25,762 nucleotides of DNA, from NCBI GenBank assembly GCA_002427465.1, contig DIRC01000045.1, positions 1-25,762 of the forward strand, given 5' to 3'. Below are positions 1-7,552 of this stretch, in pieces. This stretch comes from Clostridiales bacterium UBA5446. GTDB taxonomy: Bacteria > Bacillota > Clostridia > Oscillospirales > Oscillospiraceae. The notes under the pieces were generated by a model that was given only the letters and a program-made list of their open reading frames with translations, was not told the DNA's origin and searched no databases. Made by a program: the position numbers and the translations under genes. Each line of letters starts with the position of its first letter. Position 1 is the first letter of the stretch.

Positions 1-957
1 GACATAGGAGCCGACGGACTTGGCCACGCTGTAATAGAAAGCTTCAAGGGCCAGGCCGGCGCGGGCGTTGCCGGCCGCGTCGGCTTCCTCCAGATCGCGG
101 AAATCCGAGGAAACGCCTGAAATTCCCAGAACGCCGGACTTTTTATTGAGGACGTTCATCATTTCATGAATGTCAATGTTTTTATGCTGCATGATAAATT
201 CGACGATAGAGGCATCAATATCGCCGCAGCGGGTGCCCATGGGTACGCCGGCCAGGGGGGTGAAGCCCATGGATGTATCCACGCTTTTGCCGCCGTCAAT
301 GGCGCAGATGGAGGAGCCGTTGCCCATGTGGCAGGAGATCAGCTTCAGCGATTCCAGGGGTTTTCCCAGCATCTCGGCGGCACGGCCGGATACATAACGA
401 TGGCTGGTGCCGTGAAACCCGTATCGGCGCACCTTATAACCCGTATAGTACTCGTATGGGATCGCGTAGGTGAAGGCCTTTCTGGGCATGGTCTGATGGA
501 AGGCGGTGTCGAAAACGCCAACCTGGGGGACATCCGGCCCCATGACGGCGGTACAGGCGTTGATGCCTGTAATATTGGCTGGGTTATGGAGCGGAGCCAG
601 GGGGATGCAGTCCTCCAGAGCCTTCATCACGTCGGCGTTGATGCGGACGCTTCCGGCAAAAAACTCTCCGCCGTGAACCACCCGGTGGCCGACGGCGTCA
701 ATTTCTTCCATGCCGGAAACTACGCCGTATTCGGCACTGACAAGTTTCTCGATCACAGCGGCTATGGCCTCGGAATGGGTGGGAAGGTCCACGTCGGCTT
801 CAAATACCGGTTTCCCATTTGTGAGGGGCGTATGCTTAATATGTCCGTCAAGACCTATGCGCTCGCAGAGACCTTTCGCGAGGACCTCCTCGGTTTCCAT
901 ATCGATCAGCTGGTATTTGAGGGAAGAGCTACCGGCGTTAATGACCAAAATCTTCAT
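1..957 (-). CDS. ackA: Acetate kinase, partial (3' end outside the window)
   Basis: Reading leftward from ATG at 957-955 gives 319 uninterrupted codons that run off the window edge, so the C-terminus (roughly the last fifth of a usual 400-residue enzyme) is missing. The enzyme interconverts acetyl phosphate + ADP with acetate + ATP in the cytoplasm, the ATP-yielding step of acetate fermentation. Seen in the translation: the N-terminal phosphate-binding NAGSSS (residues 7-12), HRVVHGG (91-97, with the substrate-binding Arg), the catalytic-type Asp in GVFDTAFHQ (Asp150), FHGTSH (His182), HMGNGSS and the TPLAGVPMGTRCGD segment. All ASKHA-family acetate kinase signatures are intact. A GAAAGGG ribosome site lies just upstream of the start. 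It is divergent from tmcAL, with 169 bp between the two starts. No pta gene is visible in the window. Identification is very secure. Confidence 0.97.
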   Translation of the reverse strand, partial: MKILVINAGSSSLKYQLIDMETEEVLAKGLCERIGLDGHIKHTPLTNGKPVFEADVDLPTHSEAIAAVIEKLVSAEYGVVSGMEEIDAVGHRVVHGGEFFAGSVRINADVMKALEDCIPLAPLHNPANITGINACTAVMGPDVPQVGVFDTAFHQTMPRKAFTYAIPYEYYTGYKVRRYGFHGTSHRYVSGRAAEMLGKPLESLKLISCHMGNGSSICAIDGGKSVDTSMGFTPLAGVPMGTRCGDIDASIVEFIMQHKNIDIHEMMNVLNKKSGVLGISGVSSDFRDLEEADAAGNARAGLALEAFYYSVAKSVGSYV

Positions 958-1001
958 TTTTAAGACCCTTTCTATTGTAAATATGATATTTAGAAGATAG
1001 A

Positions 1002-1019
1002 ATACCATTAAATTGGTAT
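1002..1019. promoter_or_regulatory. Inverted repeat between divergent ackA and tmcAL, possible operator
   Basis: ATACCA and TGGTAT form a perfect 6-bp inverted repeat separated by six A/T bases. It sits 45 bp upstream of the ackA start and about 108 bp upstream of tmcAL. The surrounding stretch (958-1126) is AT-rich and must hold both promoters, but I could not assign convincing -35/-10 pairs for either gene. An operator role is inference only; such a short A/T-rich palindrome can arise by chance. Confidence 0.25.
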
Positions 1020-1126
1020 GCAGAACTGGCGGCGGCGCTGGTTTTTATATCATCAAAATATCATTTTATCCAAAATTCAGTAAAAAGGCAATAGGAACCA
1101 TAAAAAAATCAGGAAGGGGGGCGGAC

Positions 1127-2323
1127 ATGACTGTTGCAGGCGTCATTGCGGAGTATAATCCGTTCCATAACGGCCATCTGTTTCATATTTTACAAACGAA
1201 GCATGCTTTGGGAGAGGATACGGCGGTCGTATGCTGCATGTCGGGGGATTTTGTCCAGCGGGGAGAAGCGGCTGTGTTTTCGAAATATGCCAGAGCGGAG
1301 GCCGCGGCGCGCTGCGGTGCGGATCTGGTGTTCGAGCTGCCGCTGCCCTGGTCGCTTTCCTCGGCGGAGGGGTTTGCCAGGGGCGCCGTCGGCTTACTGA
1401 ACGGCCTTGGCGTTGTCACCCATCTCTCCTTTGGCAGCGAGGAAGGGGAGGTCAAACCCCTTGAGGACGTCGCCTGTGCCCTGATGAATCCGGGGATCGA
1501 CAGCGAGATCCGACGGGAGCTGGAGGAGGGAGTGTCCTATGCGGCTGCACGCCAGCGGGCTTTGGCCAACTCCGTCGGTGCGCTTTCATCCGTTCTCGAT
1601 ACGCCGAACAATATCCTTGGCGTTGAATATATTAAAGCAGTCTATAACTTGCGGGCCGATATGGCCCTGCTGACGATTCCACGGCACGGCGCCGCCCACG
1701 ACGGCGAAGGGGAGGGGGAATACCGCTCCGCATCGGAGCTGCGCGCAGCCATAGGCTCGGGCAGGGAAGTACGCGAATTCATGCCCGGGGAAGCCGACGA
1801 GGTCTATGGCCGGGAACGCGACAGGGGCCGGGGGCCGGTCCAGATGACGGATCTGGAGCCGATGCTTCTCTCCCGCCTGCGTATGCTTGGCGAGGAGGCA
1901 TTCAACGGGCTTCCGGACGCGTCGGAAGGACTTGGCAACCGGCTGTATGCAGCGGCCCGGGAGGAGCCGACATGGGACGCCCTGCTTGCCGCCGCAAAGA
2001 CGAAGCGTTACGCCCTGGCCCGGATCCGGCGCATGGCCGTATGTGCGGCGCTGGGCATACGCGCGGGCATGGCGGAGGGCGTTCCGCCGTATGCAAGGCT
2101 GCTTGCCGCCACGGACCGGGGCCGGCAGCTGCTGCGCGGGATAGCTAACCGGGGCCGGCTGCCTGTGATTACGAAGCCGGCGGCGGTAAAGACCCTGTCG
2201 AAGGAGGCTCTGGCGCTCTATAATCTTGGCGTCATGGCCCATGACCTGTATGTGCTGGGGTATTCGGCCAATGAGGAGCGCAGGGGCGGGGCCGACTGGA
2301 AAACAGGCCCGGCGCTGATTTAG
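1127..2323 (+). CDS. tmcAL: tRNA(Met) cytidine acetate ligase TmcAL (YlbM family nucleotidyltransferase)
   Basis: This 398-residue protein starts at ATG 1127 behind a strong AGGAAGGGGGG site; a longer in-frame reading from TTG 1013 has no ribosome site. The opening GVIAEYNPFHNGHLFHI carries the HxGH-type nucleotidylyl-transferase motif (HNGH), followed by an FxKYARA segment, FELPLPWSLSSAEGFA, and NILGVEYIKA. These match the TmcAL/YlbM family (B. subtilis protein about 415 residues). Family members use ATP and free acetate to form acetyl-adenylate and acetylate the wobble cytidine (ac4C34) of elongator tRNA-Met, which aids accurate AUG decoding. The adjacent divergent gene is acetate kinase, so both neighbours handle acetate. 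The gene appears monocistronic; 182 bp separate it from livJ, which has its own promoter. Sure of the family, fairly sure of the function. Confidence 0.92.
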   Translation: MTVAGVIAEYNPFHNGHLFHILQTKHALGEDTAVVCCMSGDFVQRGEAAVFSKYARAEAAARCGADLVFELPLPWSLSSAEGFARGAVGLLNGLGVVTHLSFGSEEGEVKPLEDVACALMNPGIDSEIRRELEEGVSYAAARQRALANSVGALSSVLDTPNNILGVEYIKAVYNLRADMALLTIPRHGAAHDGEGEGEYRSASELRAAIGSGREVREFMPGEADEVYGRERDRGRGPVQMTDLEPMLLSRLRMLGEEAFNGLPDASEGLGNRLYAAAREEPTWDALLAAAKTKRYALARIRRMAVCAALGIRAGMAEGVPPYARLLAATDRGRQLLRGIANRGRLPVITKPAAVKTLSKEALALYNLGVMAHDLYVLGYSANEERRGGADWKTGPALI

Positions 2324-2399
2324 TCGCATGTTTTTCCGCCCGGGGCAGAATACCGGGGGGGAATGCAGACCAATAAATAGATGCGCTGCTAAAATACTG

Positions 2400-2428
2400 T
2401 TGCATTTACAGAAAACATGGTTTATAAT
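2400..2428 (+). promoter_or_regulatory. Sigma-A-type promoter of the liv operon
   Basis: TTGCAT (2400-2405), a 17-bp spacer and a consensus TATAAT (2423-2428). Transcription would start near 2435, giving a leader of about 70 nt before livJ. Directly read from the sequence; activity is inferred. Confidence 0.8.
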
Positions 2429-2505
2429 CTCTCACAAGGCTGTAAAGAACATTTGTGCGCACCAGGCGGACAAGGACAGCCGAGAATTTTTTGGGAGGAA
2501 ACGCT

Positions 2506-3696
2506 ATGAAGAAGATTTTGGCTCTTGCTCTTTCTCTTGCGCTTGTTTTCGCGCTGTGCGCCTGCGGGACGACCGGTGAGTCTTCCGGAGGAAAAACTTC
2601 GGGAAATCCCGTTGTGAAAATAGGCATCTTTGAGCCGGCGTCCGGTGACAACGGAGCCGGTGGAAAACAGGAAACCCTGGGTATCCAGTACGCGCATTCC
2701 GTCTGCCCGACTGTTGAGATCGACGGCACTACATACGATGTCGAGCTGGTCCCTGTGGATAACGAATCATCCAATGAGAAGGCCGCAACCGCGGCGTCCA
2801 CTCTGGTTTCCGCGGGAGCTTCCGTTGTGCTGGGCTCCTACGGCTCCGGAGTATCCATAGCAGCCGGCCCTACCTTTGAAGCGGCCGGAATTCCCGTTAT
2901 CGGCGTGACCTGCACAAACCCGCAGGTTACCGAGGGAAACTCTCATTATTTCCGCATCTGCTTTATCGATCCCTTCCAGGGCACCGTCCTGGCCAACTAT
3001 GCCTATAACGAGCTGGGCGTGACCAAGGCATATTGCCTGTCCAAGTTGGGCGACGACTATTCCGGCGGGCTTGTGAACTACTTTGTCGAAGCATTCACCG
3101 CTCTGGGCGGCGAGTGCATTGAAGAGACCTTCCCGGACGGCAACTCGGACTTCACCTCCTATGTGGCCAACGCGAAAAGCGCCGGCTGCGAAGTTTTCCT
3201 CAGCCCGGTTTCCACCGAGGCCGCTCAGCTGATCATAGACCAGTGCAGCGCGCAGGGCTATGAGGCTCCGCTGCTGGCCGGCGATACCTGGGACTCCAAC
3301 GTGGTCCTGCAGGCCGCTTCCGGCAAGGATATCGACATCACCGTGACCACCTTCTACAACGAAGGCGCCGACGCTGAATTCGAATCCGGCTTCAAGGCAT
3401 GGCTGAATGCCGACGCCACCCTTCTGGCCAGCAACGGCGGCGACGATACCGTTTCCGCGGTCACCGTCATGGGCTATGACGCCTACTTCTTTGCACTTGA
3501 GGCCATTAAGAACGCCGGGAGCGTCGAATCGGCCGCCATCATGGACGCCCTTTGGGCTACGGAGTACGACGGCGTTTCCGGGCATATCGCCCTTGACCAG
3601 GATAACGGCGACGCCATCCGCAACACCGCTTATGTCAAGCATGCCAACACCGAGACCGGCGCCTGGGATGCGCTGGATCCCGTAACCATTGGCTAA
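2506..3696 (+). CDS. livJ: Branched-chain amino acid-type ABC transporter, substrate-binding lipoprotein
   Basis: The 396-residue precursor starts at ATG 2506 behind GGGAGG; the upstream extension to 2455 is not needed. MKK plus a leucine/alanine-rich segment ends in the lipobox LCAC, predicting cleavage before Cys20 and lipid anchoring to the outer face of the membrane. The mature part is a type I periplasmic-binding fold of the LivJ/LivK class (VKIGIFEPASGDNG near its start, then the VVLGSYGSGV and GIPVIGVTCTNPQV segments, and a C-terminal MGYDAYFFALEAI). It would capture leucine/isoleucine/valine or a related amino acid or amide and deliver it to LivHM; the exact ligand cannot be read. Codons are strikingly C-ending and uniform compared with the downstream permeases, which suggests high expression. 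It is the first gene of the liv operon. Confidence 0.93.
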   Translation: MKKILALALSLALVFALCACGTTGESSGGKTSGNPVVKIGIFEPASGDNGAGGKQETLGIQYAHSVCPTVEIDGTTYDVELVPVDNESSNEKAATAASTLVSAGASVVLGSYGSGVSIAAGPTFEAAGIPVIGVTCTNPQVTEGNSHYFRICFIDPFQGTVLANYAYNELGVTKAYCLSKLGDDYSGGLVNYFVEAFTALGGECIEETFPDGNSDFTSYVANAKSAGCEVFLSPVSTEAAQLIIDQCSAQGYEAPLLAGDTWDSNVVLQAASGKDIDITVTTFYNEGADAEFESGFKAWLNADATLLASNGGDDTVSAVTVMGYDAYFFALEAIKNAGSVESAAIMDALWATEYDGVSGHIALDQDNGDAIRNTAYVKHANTETGAWDALDPVTIG

Positions 3697-3720
3697 GCGA
3701 GCCGTTTAACACATCATCTG

Positions 3721-3744
3721 CGGCGGGGGTTCCGGCCCCCGCCG
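3721..3744 (+). other. Strong hairpin after livJ without a U-tract (hairpin 1 of 3)
   Basis: CGGCGGGGG (3721-3729) pairs perfectly with CCCCCGCCG (3736-3744) around a six-base TTCCGG loop, 24 bp after the livJ stop. No run of T follows, so it is unlikely to be a complete terminator. A stabilising or attenuating element that lets the binding protein be made in excess over the permeases is the likely role (inference). Confidence 0.65.
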
Positions 3745-3781
3745 TAACAGTGTCAAGATACCGCAATATCCGACGCAAGAC

Positions 3782-3799
3782 CCCGGGAAGAGACCCGGG
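3782..3799 (+). other. Short hairpin in the livJ-livH spacer (hairpin 2 of 3)
   Basis: CCCGGG is repeated at 3782-3787 and 3794-3799 with AAGAGA between; being self-complementary, the two copies can pair as a 6-bp stem. No T-run follows. Confidence 0.4.
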
Positions 3800-3830
3800 A
3801 ATCCGCCGGAGGCCCGCCCGGCGCGCGTAT

Positions 3831-3848
3831 GCGTGCCTGCGGGCACGC
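3831..3848 (+). other. Short hairpin just upstream of livH (hairpin 3 of 3)
   Basis: GCGTGCC (3831-3837) pairs with GGCACGC (3842-3848) around a TGCG tetraloop, 31 bp before the livH start and upstream of its GGAGG site. It could mark a processed 5' end of the livHMGF message; that role is inference. Confidence 0.4.
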
Positions 3849-3879
3849 CCTGCAAAAACTCCATTCCGGAGGAAAACTG

Positions 3880-4767
3880 ATGATTGAATTTTTGCATACA
3901 AATTTGTCCTACATATTGTCGGGCATATCTGTCGGAGGTCAGTACGCACTGATCGCCATTGGCTACACGATGGTCTATGGTATCCTGCGGCTCATAAACT
4001 TCGCCCATGGCGACGTTTTTATGTGCGCCGGGCTGATGATGGTATATCTGTCAGCCTCGGTCCCACTTTGGGCCGCTGTTCCGCTGGTCATCCTTCTGAC
4101 GGTTCTGCTGGGATTTCTGATCGAGCGTGTCGCGTATAAGCCGCTGCGTTCCGCGCCGCGCATGTCGGTCATGATCAGTGCCATCGGCGTATCGTATCTG
4201 CTTCAGAATGCGGCGCTCTATTTTACCGGGGGTCTCGCAAAAATATATCCGATGATACCGTGGCTCAGCAACAGCATCACCATATGGGGCGCCACGACAA
4301 AGATGGTGACGCTGATTACGCCTGTGCTGACCATCATTCTTGTGATTTGCCTGACGGCCATGATTAAATACACGAAGATCGGCATGGCCATGCGCGCCGT
4401 TTCAAAGGACTTCGAAACAAGCCAGCTTATGGGCATCAGGATCGACTCGGTCATTTCCATAACCTTTATTATCGGGTCGTTTCTCGCTTCCTTCGGTTCT
4501 TTTCTTTATTTCACCAACTACGCCTCGGTTACGCCGACATCCGGTGCGATGCCCGGCCTGAAATGCTTTGTGGCGGCCGTATTCGGCGGTATAGGCAGCA
4601 TACCGGGCGCGGTGATCGGGGCATTTTTCATCGGAATCTGCGAGAATATTATCAAGGGACTGGGCTGGACGACATTCTCGGATGCCTTCACCTTTGTTCT
4701 GCTTATCATTATTCTGCTGGTGAAGCCCACCGGACTGTTCGGTGAAAAAGCCACGGATAAGGTCTGA
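3880..4767 (+). CDS. livH: Branched-chain amino acid ABC transporter permease LivH
   Basis: 295-residue polytopic membrane protein. The start ATG 3880 follows CCGGAGGAAAAC closely; an in-frame upstream ATG at 3829 lies inside a hairpin and lacks a ribosome site. The opening LSYILSGISVGGQYALIAIGYTMVYGILRLINFAHGDVFM is the hallmark of LivH-family permeases, and the AVFGGIGSIPGAVIGA segment near residues 230-245 is the usual EAA-like cytoplasmic coupling region. About eight hydrophobic segments are seen. With LivM it forms the transmembrane channel of the importer. Ends 12 bp before livM. Confidence 0.95.
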   Translation: MIEFLHTNLSYILSGISVGGQYALIAIGYTMVYGILRLINFAHGDVFMCAGLMMVYLSASVPLWAAVPLVILLTVLLGFLIERVAYKPLRSAPRMSVMISAIGVSYLLQNAALYFTGGLAKIYPMIPWLSNSITIWGATTKMVTLITPVLTIILVICLTAMIKYTKIGMAMRAVSKDFETSQLMGIRIDSVISITFIIGSFLASFGSFLYFTNYASVTPTSGAMPGLKCFVAAVFGGIGSIPGAVIGAFFIGICENIIKGLGWTTFSDAFTFVLLIIILLVKPTGLFGEKATDKV

Positions 4768-4779
4768 GAGGTGAAAACC

Positions 4780-5904
4780 ATGGAAAAGAAAGATAAAACT
4801 GGCCTCTGGCTGACCTTTGGCTTTATTGCCCTGATTTATATCGGGGTCTTTGTTCTGGAACAGGTGGTAAATGCCAACCATATTGTGTTTACGGTCTTAA
4901 AAAAGGGCGCGATTTATTCCCTTGTTGCGGTTTCCATGAATCTGCTCAACGGATTTACCGGGCTGTTTTCCCTGGGGCAGGCGGGCTTCATGCTGATCGG
5001 CGCGTATACTTACGCCGTGCTGACCATGCCGGTTGCAGTCAAGCTCTCCGATTCCGTGTATAAATATTATGATTGTGCGGTCACCTTCGATACCGGTATC
5101 CTAGCGGCCCTGATATGCGCGGGACTTGCCGCGGCGATTTTTGCCGCGCTGATCGGATTGCCGGTTCTGCGGCTGAAGTCCGACTATCTGGCCATTGCGA
5201 CCCTGGGGTTTGCCGAAATTATACGGGCCGTATTCCAGTGGGGCGCCCTGGGCCCGATAACCAACGGCGCCAACGTGCTTCGCAGCTATCTCGATCTGAC
5301 GGATGTGACGATACCGTTTACCGATATTCCAATTCCACCGACGCTTTTTGTTTTTATCGCCGCGGGCATTTGCATCGCCGTTATCATGCTTTTGATCAAC
5401 TCCTCGTACGGCCGCGCCTTCAAGGCCATCAGAGACGATGAGATCGCGGCGGAGGCTATGGGCATCAACCTTTTCCGGCATAAGGAACTGAGCTTTGTCA
5501 TAAGCTCGTTTTTTGCCGGCATTTCGGGTGCCATGCTGGCGATGTTCCAATATACGATCCAAGCCTCCCAGTTTAAAAGCGCTATGACGTATGAGATACT
5601 GCTTATCGTTGTGATTGGCGGCATCGGCTCTGTTTCGGGGTCGTGTATTGCCAGTTTTCTTTTCATCTCCGCATCCGAGTGGTGGCTGCGTTTCCTGGAT
5701 GACTCCAAGTATAATATACTGGGGATGAATCTGATGCGCGCGGGGTTCCGCAAGCTGGTTTTCTCCGTAATTATTATGATTCTGGTGCTGTTTTTCTCCA
5801 GGGGCATCATGGGCGATAAGGAGCTTTCCTTCTCGGGACTGGCAAAGCGGCTGAAACGGAAAAAGGCCGGTATGCCGGCGAAGGAGGGTGATGGCGATGC
5901 ATGA
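4780..5904 (+). CDS. livM: Branched-chain amino acid ABC transporter permease LivM
   Basis: 374 residues from ATG 4780, preceded by GAGAGGTG at proper spacing; GTG 4771 is in frame but too close to any ribosome site. Around ten hydrophobic segments. Signatures: MNLLNGFTGLFSLGQAGFM near residue 55, a long loop, LPVLRLKSDYLAIATLGFAEIIR, NSSYGRAFKAIRDDEIAAEAMGI and the IGGIGSVSGS coupling region. It is the second permease of the importer. The C-terminal tail is highly charged (RLKRKKAG...). Its stop overlaps the livG start by eight bases (ATGCATGA), implying translational coupling. Confidence 0.95.
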   Translation: MEKKDKTGLWLTFGFIALIYIGVFVLEQVVNANHIVFTVLKKGAIYSLVAVSMNLLNGFTGLFSLGQAGFMLIGAYTYAVLTMPVAVKLSDSVYKYYDCAVTFDTGILAALICAGLAAAIFAALIGLPVLRLKSDYLAIATLGFAEIIRAVFQWGALGPITNGANVLRSYLDLTDVTIPFTDIPIPPTLFVFIAAGICIAVIMLLINSSYGRAFKAIRDDEIAAEAMGINLFRHKELSFVISSFFAGISGAMLAMFQYTIQASQFKSAMTYEILLIVVIGGIGSVSGSCIASFLFISASEWWLRFLDDSKYNILGMNLMRAGFRKLVFSVIIMILVLFFSRGIMGDKELSFSGLAKRLKRKKAGMPAKEGDGDA

Positions 5905-6745
5905 GAACATTCTGCGTCTTGCAGATATCACCATGCAGTTCGGCGGCGTTGTCGCCGTCAACAACCTCTCGCTGGAGGTGAACAGGGGCGAGATCATCGC
6001 GCTCATCGGCCCCAACGGCGCCGGGAAAACGACGGCGTTCAACTGTATCACCGGCGTTTATGAACCCACAAACGGGGTTATCCGGTTTAACGATGAAATT
6101 ATTGTCGCCAACCACCCCCGGGGCAAGATGAAAAAGCTCTACGCGGGGGAAAACGCGGCCAAATATAAAAATACCCGCATTATGGATCCGACTCCGGATC
6201 AGATCACGAAGCTGGGAATCGCCCGGACATTCCAGAATATCCGGCTATGGAAGAGCATGACGGTTTTCGAAAATGTGCTCACGGCCAAACACATGCGGGC
6301 GAAACAGAATGTCCTTTCCGCCACCCTGCGGCTATCCCACGCCGAGGAGAAGCGGATGCGGCAGGAGACCGCAGAGCTTTTGGAGGAACAGGATCTCCTG
6401 CAATACGCCGACGCCTTGGCGACGAGCCTGCCCTATGGGCTTCAGCGCCGGCTGGAAATCGCCCGGGCGCTTGCCACGGACCCGGTACTGCTGCTTCTGG
6501 ACGAACCGGCCGCGGGGATGAATCCTCAGGAAACCCAGGAGCTGGGGGAATTCATTGTAAGGATAAAAAACAAGTACGACCTGACCGTGCTGATGATCGA
6601 GCATCATATGGATCTTGTCATGCAGTTTTCAGACCGCATCTACGTGATCGACTTTGGCAGGCTAATAAGCGCGGGCACGCCTCAGGCGGTACAGGCGGAT
6701 AAAAGGGTAATCGACGCATATCTCGGGGTGGTTGACGATGAGTGA
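5897..6745 (+). CDS. livG: Branched-chain amino acid ABC transporter ATP-binding protein LivG
   Basis: 282 residues. ATG 5897 is preferred because AAGGAGGG ends nine bases upstream; in-frame GTG 5888 and ATG 5891 lie too near that site. Walker A GPNGAGKTT is near residue 38, then an expanded, basic insertion (about residues 70-95, ANHPRGKMKKLY...) typical of LivG relative to LivF, GIARTFQNIRL (Q-loop), a degenerate signature SLPYGLQRRLEIARAL, Walker B LLLLDEPAAGMN and the switch His in MIEHHMD. It powers import by hydrolysing ATP as a LivG-LivF heterodimer at the inner face of the membrane. Overlaps livM upstream and livF downstream. Confidence 0.95.
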   Translation: MHENILRLADITMQFGGVVAVNNLSLEVNRGEIIALIGPNGAGKTTAFNCITGVYEPTNGVIRFNDEIIVANHPRGKMKKLYAGENAAKYKNTRIMDPTPDQITKLGIARTFQNIRLWKSMTVFENVLTAKHMRAKQNVLSATLRLSHAEEKRMRQETAELLEEQDLLQYADALATSLPYGLQRRLEIARALATDPVLLLLDEPAAGMNPQETQELGEFIVRIKNKYDLTVLMIEHHMDLVMQFSDRIYVIDFGRLISAGTPQAVQADKRVIDAYLGVVDDE

Positions 6746-7448
6746 TATGATTTTAAGCATAAAGGATCTTCAGGTCAGCTACGGCGGGATCGAAGCCGTG
6801 AAGGGGATTTCCTTCGACGTGGCCAGGGGCGATATCGTGACGCTGATCGGCGCCAACGGAGCGGGCAAGAGCTCTACGCTCCGGGCTATCGCGGGCCTGA
6901 TAAAGCCGAAGGGCGGCTCCATGGTTTTTGAGGGCGAGGAAATGGCGGGCAAGGACCCGACGAGCATCGTCCGCAAGGGGATCACCATGGTTCCCGAGGG
7001 GCGGCGTATCTTCCCGGATCTGACGGTTTTGGAAAATCTGCGGGTGGGCGCATACCTTCGCAAGGACGACATCAGAGAAGATCTGGACTGGGTCTTCGAG
7101 CTTTTTCCCCGACTTAAGGAACGCGCCTGGCAGTCCGGCGGCACGCTTTCCGGCGGGGAGCAGCAGATGCTGGCCGTGGGCAGGGCGCTGATGAGCAGGC
7201 CGAAACTGATGATGATGGACGAACCCTCCCTGGGTCTGGCGCCGCTGATCGTGCGCGATATTTTCAGCATTATCGTCGAGATCAACAAAAGAGGCGTGAC
7301 GATATTGCTTATCGAACAAAACGCCAACATGGCGCTGAAGACCGCAGACACCGGATACGTCCTTGAAACCGGGCGAATCATCCTCTCGGGGTCGGGCGCC
7401 GAGCTGCTTGACAACGAGGCCGTCAGGGCCGCGTATCTTGGCACATAA
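6738..7448 (+). CDS. livF: Branched-chain amino acid ABC transporter ATP-binding protein LivF
   Basis: 236 residues from ATG 6738, which overlaps the livG stop by eight bases (ATGAGTGA); GGGGTGG lies six bases upstream. TTG 6732 is in frame but less likely. Walker A GANGAGKSS, Q-loop/MVPEGRRIFPDLTVLENL, canonical signature LSGGEQQMLAVGRAL, Walker B LMMMDEPSLGLAP and switch LIEQNANMAL are all intact. The length is standard for the family. It is the last gene of the liv operon and is followed after 8 bp by a rho-independent terminator. Confidence 0.95.
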   Translation: MSDMILSIKDLQVSYGGIEAVKGISFDVARGDIVTLIGANGAGKSSTLRAIAGLIKPKGGSMVFEGEEMAGKDPTSIVRKGITMVPEGRRIFPDLTVLENLRVGAYLRKDDIREDLDWVFELFPRLKERAWQSGGTLSGGEQQMLAVGRALMSRPKLMMMDEPSLGLAPLIVRDIFSIIVEINKRGVTILLIEQNANMALKTADTGYVLETGRIILSGSGAELLDNEAVRAAYLGT

Positions 7449-7456
7449 GTCAGTTG

Positions 7457-7487
7457 CCGGAGGGATATTCTGTCCCTCCGGTTTTTT
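7457..7487 (+). terminator. Rho-independent terminator of the liv operon
   Basis: CCGGAGGGA (7457-7465) pairs perfectly with TCCCTCCGG (7473-7481) around a seven-base loop and is followed by six T residues (7482-7487). Confidence 0.92.
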
Positions 7488-7552
7488 CCAAGGCGATGAA
7501 ACAATACGGGCGCGAGCTCGTCAAATTAAGTATCAAGTCATGAGGTGCGCCA

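Noticed and set aside
166..963. Plus-strand open frame (265 codons) opposite ackA
   Set aside because: The minus strand encodes a textbook acetate kinase; the plus-strand product is an unrecognisable mirror of it.
2341..2376. Possible terminator after tmcAL
   Set aside because: Only a 5-bp CCCGG/CCGGG pairing with no T-run is visible; too weak to call.
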